Positions 59,018 to 64,000 of a DNA stretch of 64,000 nucleotides are shown here, in pieces. Origin of the DNA: Chamaelirium japonicum (lineage: Eukaryota > Streptophyta > Magnoliopsida > Liliales > Melanthiaceae). Positions within the stretch are counted from its first letter, which is position 1; each line of letters begins with the position of its first letter. The translations under genes were made by a program, and so were the position numbers. Under the pieces are notes generated by a model that did no database searches, was not told the origin of the DNA, and saw only the letters and a program-made list of their open reading frames with translations. The DNA lies in assembly GCA_947650365.1 (NCBI GenBank), contig OX393550.1, positions 74,611,229-74,675,228 on the forward strand, read 5' to 3'.

Positions 59018-59097
59018 GCCCGCACGAGAACTTCCCAGGGAGGTCACCCATCCTGGTACTACTCTCGCCCGAGCACGCTTAACTACGGAGTTCTTAC
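59018..59097 (-). other. 5S-rRNA-like segment in the TRIM 5' LTR
   Basis: Same sequence as 19498-19577, including the Pol III internal control elements. Confidence 0.9.
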
Positions 59098-59130
59098 GAA
59101 ATCCGTAGCGGCGGTTTTAAAACGCGTCTT

Positions 59131-59247
59131 GGCAGGAAAGGTGGTGAGCCCCCAAACACAAGATATTGTCCTCTATTGGTCTCTTGGGTACTCGAACCCT
59201 CAACCTCAAGGTTTTGCACTAGCATGGTTACCATCGAACCACCTAGA
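59131..59247 (-). mobile_element. tRNA-like insert (117 bp) in the TRIM 5' LTR
   Basis: Same insert as 19615-19731, again between ACGCGTCTT repeats (59122-59130 and 59248-59256). Because it occupies the same place in both LTRs, the chimera existed before this copy integrated. Confidence 0.65.
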
Positions 59248-59435
59248 ACGCGTCTTCTATGTTTGGGAGGGGAAATTATATAACTAGCTCAGGATCTCCT
59301 TCTCTCCAGGCGATGTGGGGCTAACTCATGGCCTTGTACACCTCACCTCACCTCACCTCACCTCATCCATCTTGGCATTCCCGCCTCAGGAGTCTTGGCT
59401 CTTGGCTATTGGCCTATTGGATCTTGGTCATCACA

Positions 59436-60058
59436 GAGATCGTCACTGCCGATATTTATTGGAATGATTTCTTCGATTGAGGGTGAGGTCTCCCACTCGA
59501 TTGGTGGAGGTTCGGTCAGTGGGACCTCTTTTGGTTGCTATCTTGAAGAAAGGCCCGCTTCATCTCTCGGGCGTTTTGGTGGTGCCAGGTCTACTCGACG
59601 GTCTGTTTTTGCAGCAGCCGCTTCACAAGATCGCCCAGCTTGTTGATCTCCTCGGATGCAGACGATACCCTCTCCTGTTGCAAACTTGAGGAGTTGATGG
59701 TAGGAGGAGGAGATAGTGTTGATCTGGTCGAGGAAGGGCCGCCCGAGGATGATGTTGTAGTTGGACGTTCCTTCGACAATGGCGAACCTTACGGAGACTC
59801 GAGTCTCCCGGCTGAGGTCGAGGGTGAGTCTTGACTCCTCCATTGTTATGCTCTGCTCACCATTGAAGCCTGTGATCACAGTCAGGATGACTTCAAGGCT
59901 CGAGTACTTATGCCCCATATGTTTGAAGCAATCTGAGAATATGATGTCGATGGAGCTTCCGGTGTCGATGAGAATGTAGTTGACGGTGCTCCCATCGATG
60001 ATGAGCCGAAGGACCAGGGGATCCCGATATGGAGTATGGACTCCTTGAAGGTCAGAGT
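59436..60058 (-). pseudogene. gag-pro: TAT-C protease and gag-pol linker fragment
   Basis: The minus strand encodes the protease: IDTGSSIDI, GHKYSSLEV, VITGFNGEQSIT and ILGRPFLDQINTISS. It then reaches SSR, TAG (59542-59544), QPKEVPLTEPPP. The stop is followed by CAA CCA, again UAG-CAR-YYA. The fragment ends at 59440 at the TRIM target site and resumes at 19451. On the other side the TAT-D LTR (60059) interrupts it just upstream of the protease. Confidence 0.88.
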
Positions 60059-60993
60059 TGTGGGGGAAAAATCTTCGTGCCGACCCGAAGGCTTTACTCC
60101 ACCAGTCAATTGAAGTTGAATGATAGATCTGTTGATTGAAAGGTGGCTTCGAAGGTTTGATGCTTCGATGATTTTAAGTTAACACTTCTAATATGCAAGC
60201 AGAGAAGATTGACACAAGATGTGATCTTGGAGTTCAGCCGAAGCCTACGTCTCCGTGCTATAGGAGCAACCCGAATTTACTAAAACTGTTTGTTCATTGT
60301 GACCTCGACAGGCCGAGTGTCACTGAAGTATCTCCGATCTCTTCAGAGACAAGAAGAAGATCGAGGAGAGTTAGGAGATCAAAAGTTGGAATTCCAGAGC
60401 TCTGGTTTATGAAATCAGATTTCAGATTTTGGTTCTGGATCTGGATCTGGGATCCCTTTCCATTTGAAGGCTCTGCTATTTATAGGATTTCCTGGGAGGA
60501 AAGCTGGGGCAAATGGCGGTTTTTACTGTCATATCTGGTGATCCCACAGATAGGGGTGGGTCCCGCCATTGTCTCTGGGGATCTTCCAGGCAGGGCTGGT
60601 GGGTCCCGCGGTAGTCTCGGTGGGATCGCCAGGCAGGGCTGGTGGGTCCTATGGTAGTCTCTGTGGGCCCACCAGGCAGGGTCGGTGGGTCTCGTGGTAG
60701 TCTTTGTGGGTCCACCATGCAGGGCCGGTGGGTCCCGCGGTAGTCTCTGTGGGCCCACCAAGCAGGGTCGGTGGGTCCCTCGGTAATCTCTGTGGGTCCA
60801 CCAGACAGGGCCGGTGGGTCCCGCGGTAGTCTCTGTGGGCCCACCAGGCAGGGCCGGTGGGTCTCGCGGTAGTCTCTGTGGGTCCACCAGGCAGGGCCGG
60901 TGGGTCCCTCGGTAGTCTCTATGGGTCCACCAGGCAGGGCCGGTGGGTCCCGTGGTAGTCTCCGTGGGCTTTTTACCAAAATTTGCACTCACA
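60059..60993 (-). repeat. TAT-D 3' LTR (935 bp)
   Basis: Minus strand TGTGAGTGC...CCCCCACA. The U3 minisatellite has about ten units of 43 bp; a CTATAAATAG TATA box is at about 60474-60483. GGAGGGG and AACT stand just upstream (60994-61010), the polypurine position, so this is a 3' LTR. The candidate target copy beside it is AGAGT (60054-60058, plus strand); its partner lies beyond the window. Confidence 0.85.
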
Positions 60994-61079
60994 GTTATCC
61001 CCTCCAAGTTAGCTAGAGCTTATCCTGGCTGGCTTGGATTCTTGGTGCAAAGGAATAACCCCCTGTCAAGAGCATAGTT

Positions 61080-62150
61080 CGTTTGGTCAAATTTGACAAA
61101 TTGGTCAGGTTCGACCGATCGGTTGATTTTGACCGATCGGTCAAGTTTGACCGATCGGTTAAAATCAACCGGTGGAGGTCGAGGCGATCGGGTAAAAACT
61201 CAAGTTTTTTGCCCGATCCAGTAGAAATCGATCCGATCGGTCAAAAATGACTGATCGGTTAAATTCAACCGGTAGAGGTTAAGGCGATCGGGCAAAAACC
61301 CAAGTGTTTTGCCCGATCCAGTAGAAAACCACACGATCGGTTGAATCTATCCGATTGGTCAAAGATGATCGATCAGTTAAATTCAACCGGTGGAGGTTGA
61401 GGCGATCGGGCAAAAACACAAACGTTTTGCTCGATCCAGTAGAAAACCACCCGATCGGTTGAATCTATCCGATCAGTCAAAGATGACCGGTCGGTTAAAT
61501 TCAACCGGTGGAGGTTGAGGCGATCGGGCAAAAACACAAGTGTTTTGCCCGATCTAGTGGAAAACCACCCGATCGATTGAATCTATCCGATCGGTCAAAG
61601 ATGACCGATCGGTTAAATTCAACTTGTTGAGGTTGAGGCGATCGGGCAAAAATACAAGTGTTTTGCTCGATCTAGTGGAAATCGATCTGATCGGGTGAAT
61701 CTATCCGATCGGTCAAAGATGACAGATCGGTTAACTTCAATCGGTGGAGGTTGAGGCGATCGGGCAAAAACACAAGTGTTTTGCCCGATCCAGTAGAAAA
61801 CGATTCGATCGGTTGAATCTATCAGATCGGTCAAAGATGATCGATTGGTTAAATTCAACCGGTGGAGGTTGAGACGATCGGGCAAAAACACAAGTGTTTT
61901 GCCCGATCCAGTAGAAAACGATCTGATCGGTTGAATCTATCCGATCGGTCGAAGATGACCGATCGGTTAAATTCAACCGGTGGAGGTTGAGGTGATCGGG
62001 CAAAAACACAAGTGTTTTGCCCGATTTAGTAGAAATCGACTCGATCGATTGAATCTATCCGATCGGTTAAAGATGACCGATCGGTTAAATTCAACCGGTG
62101 GAGGTTGAGGCGATCGGGCAAAAACACAAGTGTTTTGCTCGATCCCCGGG
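61080..62150 (-). repeat. TAT-D GATCGG-type tandem array
   Basis: About nine units of roughly 118 bp (plus-strand cores GGTGGAGGTTGAGGCGATCG and GTTTTGCCCGATCCAGTAG). Same position as in TAT-A/B but a different unit sequence. It runs directly into the shortened exon 1 of the antisense gene. Confidence 0.88.
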
Positions 62151-63052
62151 GGTAAGAGTTCTGATCGGGGGAAGGGCAAGGCCGAAGCGTCTCGAGCCGA
62201 TGCCACAGGTATGTTTCTGCCAACTTCTCTTCTCTTCGTTGCTTTTGATATTTGAGATTCTAACTGTTGAACTTTTGTATTGCTAGCAGATGTTCATATC
62301 GGCTCTGCTCAGATGCTCAGAGATTTGGGTAAGGTTGACATCAACCACCCAACAGGTGTGATCCGGAAGCTCTGCAATCTTCCCAACGCTACCCTGGATG
62401 AGGCCTACAACAGGCTCGAAGTTGTGGTAAGTGCATCAGCATGACTTGACTTTTGAGTTGTAATATTCCAAAATGTTTCTGATTTTTTCTTGGTTGTTGG
62501 CAGAACTCAGCGGTCCTGAAGCTCACTAGTAGGCTCTTCAGGAGGGCCGGTGAGCGTGGGGCTTTGGCAGAAGTCTCTCGCTTGATCGCCGAACTAGAGG
62601 CCGCGAACGAGGAGAAGGAGAAGCTGAAGAAAGCTTTATCTGCGAAGAAGGAAGCTCTAGCTGCCAAGAAGGAAGCTCTCCATAAGGAGATGATTGAGAG
62701 CAAGAGATGGCTCGACAACTATACTGCTCGGGGTCATAAGCTCCACGAATTGAAGAACAAATTCTTCAAGGTGGAGACCTTGGCCATTGAACGTGCGTTG
62801 GAAATAAAGGAGCTGAAGGCCCAACTTACTGCGAAGGATGTAGCTTCTGCTGCCAAGGAGAAGACCCTCATGAAAGAGCTTGAGCAGACACGCACCGAGT
62901 GCGAGAGCTTCAGATCGACGGCGGAGAAAGCGGTAGAAGCCCTCAGGGCTCACACTAGCGGCGTCCTATCTTCCAAAGAGTCTGCAGTGAGCAAGGCTCG
63001 TGGTGGATCCGAAGGAGACAAGTCGCGCGCTCCAAGTGTGGCCAAGCCCTGA
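62151..63052 (+). pseudogene. TAT-D antisense gene, exon 1 almost entirely lost
   Basis: Only the end of exon 1 remains (about 62151-62211, encoding SDRGKGKAEASRADA, donor CAG|GTATGT), fused to the repeat array. Exon 2 is 62290-62426, again exactly 137 nt (VDINHPTGVIRKLCNLPN). Exon 3 is 62504-63052, 182 codons of coiled coil ending SRAPSVAKP. Splice positions match TAT-A/B. A poly(A) signal AATAAA is at 63126-63131. Without exon 1 the Transposase_28-like domain is gone. Exons 2 and 3 remain open, and an internal ATG could only give a short coiled-coil protein. Confidence 0.82.
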
Positions 63053-63647
63053 TGTAGTCTATCCTTTTCTTTTTGCTTTTGTACTTGTAAGCTCCGCACA
63101 TGTAAAAGCTCACTTTTGTATAAGGAATAAAGATATATTTTTGATATTGAAATTGAATGTCTTTTGTGTTGAACTCTCTAAATGGTTATGTTTCGAATGG
63201 AATGCTTGAATATGCTTAACACTTGCTTGTAAGGGGTCGAGTCGCAACTCGATCACCCAAACGTGTTAAGTAATTTGGTAATTGAAGGTTGTGTTAATCA
63301 TAACTCGAAACCGTTTAACATTTGCCTGTAAGGGGTTGAGTCGTAACTCAAGCACCCAAACTTGTTAAACGCTCTGGTAATTGAAGGTTATTTAACATTT
63401 TGCATGTAAGGGGTTGCGTCGCAACACGAGCTCCCAATTATTAAATTGACCCGGTGACTTGAAGGTTGTTTTGTTTCACAACCTGAAACCGTTTAACATC
63501 TGCCTGTAAGGGGTTGAGTCGCAACTCAAGCACCCAAACTTGTTAAACGACCTGGTAATTTGAATATAGATGACTTGGAACTGCTTCGGAACTTGAGTCG
63601 ACAAGATGGACATTTGAAAATGATCTTTATTTAGCATGGAGTTTACA
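63053..63647. repeat. TAT-D convergence zone with four palindromic motifs
   Basis: Copies of GTAAGGGGTTGAGTCGCAAC followed by TCAAGCACCCAAAC near 63230, 63332, 63408 and 63508. This is the reverse complement of the TAT-A/B motif, as expected for the opposite orientation. Confidence 0.78.
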
Positions 63648-64000
63648 TCAAGGATAGAACATGTTGAGATGTCTAGCATTCCAAGCTCGTGGTAGTTTAT
63701 CTCCTTCTGGCGAAATCAGACGATAAGATCCTTTGCCTCCTATCGATTCGATGATGTAGGGTCCTTTCCAGTTGGGAACTAGTTTTTCACTGCTGTACTC
63801 TTTAGTGTTGTAGAAGACCGCCCTGAGGACTAGGCTGCCAATTGGGAACTGTCTCTTGCTGATCTTCTGATCGTAGGCTTGTTTGATCCTCTGTTGATAT
63901 TTGGCAACACGAATGGTAGCTCGATCGCGTAACTCTTCAGAGAGATCAAGATCATTGACTCGAAGCTCATCGTTAACCCCCTCTTCGATTGCTCTGATCT
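63648..64000 (-). CDS. pol: TAT-D pol, C-terminal end (partial)
   Basis: An open minus-strand frame from the window edge to TGA (63648-63650): EEGVNDELRVNDLDLSEELR, VAKYQQRIKQAYDQKI, VPNWKGPYIIES and GKGSYRLISPEGD, then NMFYP at the end. This is the post-integrase tail seen in TAT-A/B. The catalytic parts lie outside the window. Confidence 0.88.
   Translation of the reverse strand, partial: IRAIEEGVNDELRVNDLDLSEELRDRATIRVAKYQQRIKQAYDQKISKRQFPIGSLVLRAVFYNTKEYSSEKLVPNWKGPYIIESIGGKGSYRLISPEGDKLPRAWNARHLNMFYP

Larger units (their letters stand above)
19452..59435 (-). mobile_element. Cassandra-like TRIM with 5S-rRNA-bearing LTRs, opened by a 39-kb nested insertion
   Basis: Its two LTRs (19452-19919 and 58972-59435) are flanked by the identical pentamer GAGAT (19447-19451 and 59436-59440), proving one insertion, in TAT-C. 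On the minus strand the order is 5' LTR (58972-59435), primer site TGGTATCAGAGC (58957-58968), a short internal domain of about 80 bp in two pieces (58939-58971 and 19920-19966), a purine tract AAGGGGGGTGG, and 3' LTR (19452-19919). Without the nested DNA the element is about 1.0 kb and encodes no protein. 5S sequence inside the LTRs is the hallmark of Cassandra TRIMs. TAT-A occupies the internal domain. Confidence 0.9.
58972..59435 (-). repeat. TRIM 5' LTR (464 bp)
   Basis: Near-identical partner of 19452-19919, with the same 5S-like and tRNA-like parts. It lacks a GCAC tetranucleotide between the two. Confidence 0.9.
60059..64000 (-). mobile_element. TAT-D: TAT-lineage element, 3' part only (runs off the window)
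   Basis: On the minus strand the order is pol end (64000-63648), convergence zone, antisense-gene remnant, GATCGG-type array, polypurine tract and 3' LTR. It is clearly diverged from TAT-A/B in every part but has the same architecture. Confidence 0.88.

Noticed and set aside
19498..59097. 5S rRNA genes
   Set aside because: Only the 3' two-thirds of 5S is present, inside LTRs of a TRIM, without the 5' part or a terminator.
19615..59247. tRNA genes
   Set aside because: The A and B boxes are degenerate and no full cloverleaf with an acceptor stem is apparent; direct repeats mark it as an insert.
60059..60993. This LTR as the 5' LTR of TAT-C, directly joined to its protease
   Set aside because: Its U3 side is preceded by a polypurine tract and TAT-D internal sequence, so it is a 3' LTR; its terminus is intact where it meets TAT-C, as expected for an insertion.

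Overview
This 64-kb window is flowering-plant nuclear DNA. The evidence is GT-AG introns, one spliced host-like gene at the left, (CT)n, (GA)n and (TA)n microsatellites, MITEs, and a deep stack of plant transposable elements: Ty3/Gypsy chromovirus and TAT lineages, a Cassandra-like TRIM and a CACTA transposon. The species cannot be named from the sequence. I see no bacterial or organellar genes, no functional rRNA or tRNA gene, and no CRISPR array.

Layout. Positions 1-8540 are host DNA with a minus-strand gene (3135-4730, eIF4B-like, 3' part not found), microsatellites, a hAT-type MITE (2227-2685), a Mutator-type MITE (5460-5930) and a GACCCG-rich repeat. Positions 8541-16681 are a complete but inactivated chromovirus (TSD CTATG, LTRs of 1.74 and 1.55 kb, a chromodomain at the integrase end, a 108-codon ORF in each LTR). 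Positions 16687-18202 are gene-free flank with one small hairpin element.

From 18203 to the end of the window the DNA is a nest whose layers can be read from target-site duplications. Layer 1 is a decayed minus-strand TAT element (TAT-C; pieces 18203-19451 and 59436-60058). Layer 2 is a Cassandra-like TRIM, minus strand, 19452-59435, TSD GAGAT. Its two 464-468 bp LTRs each carry a 5S-rRNA-like segment and a tRNA-like insert between 9-bp direct repeats. Layer 3 is TAT-A, plus strand, 19967-58933, TSD CCCCC, inside the roughly 80-bp internal domain of the TRIM. Layer 4 is two separate insertions into TAT-A: TAT-B (20924-34129, TSD GCACT) in its 5' leader, and a 12.4-kb CACTA element (37521-49909, TSD GGT) in its reverse transcriptase/RNase H region. 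A further minus-strand TAT element, TAT-D, ends with its 3' LTR at 60059-60993 inside TAT-C and runs off the right edge.

The TAT elements share one plan: LTR, Gag-protease ORF, an in-frame UAG in a leaky-stop context, Pol (RT, RNase H, archaeal-type RNase H, integrase), a convergence zone of palindromic motifs, a spliced three-exon gene on the opposite strand, a GATCGG tandem array, polypurine tract and LTR. The CACTA element carries only a TNPA-like (Transposase_24-type) gene. Its coding exons lie between two oppositely oriented arrays of a 181-bp satellite, and both arrays fall in inferred introns.

All percentages and copy counts were made by eye. Domain names come from motif recognition, not from a database search.
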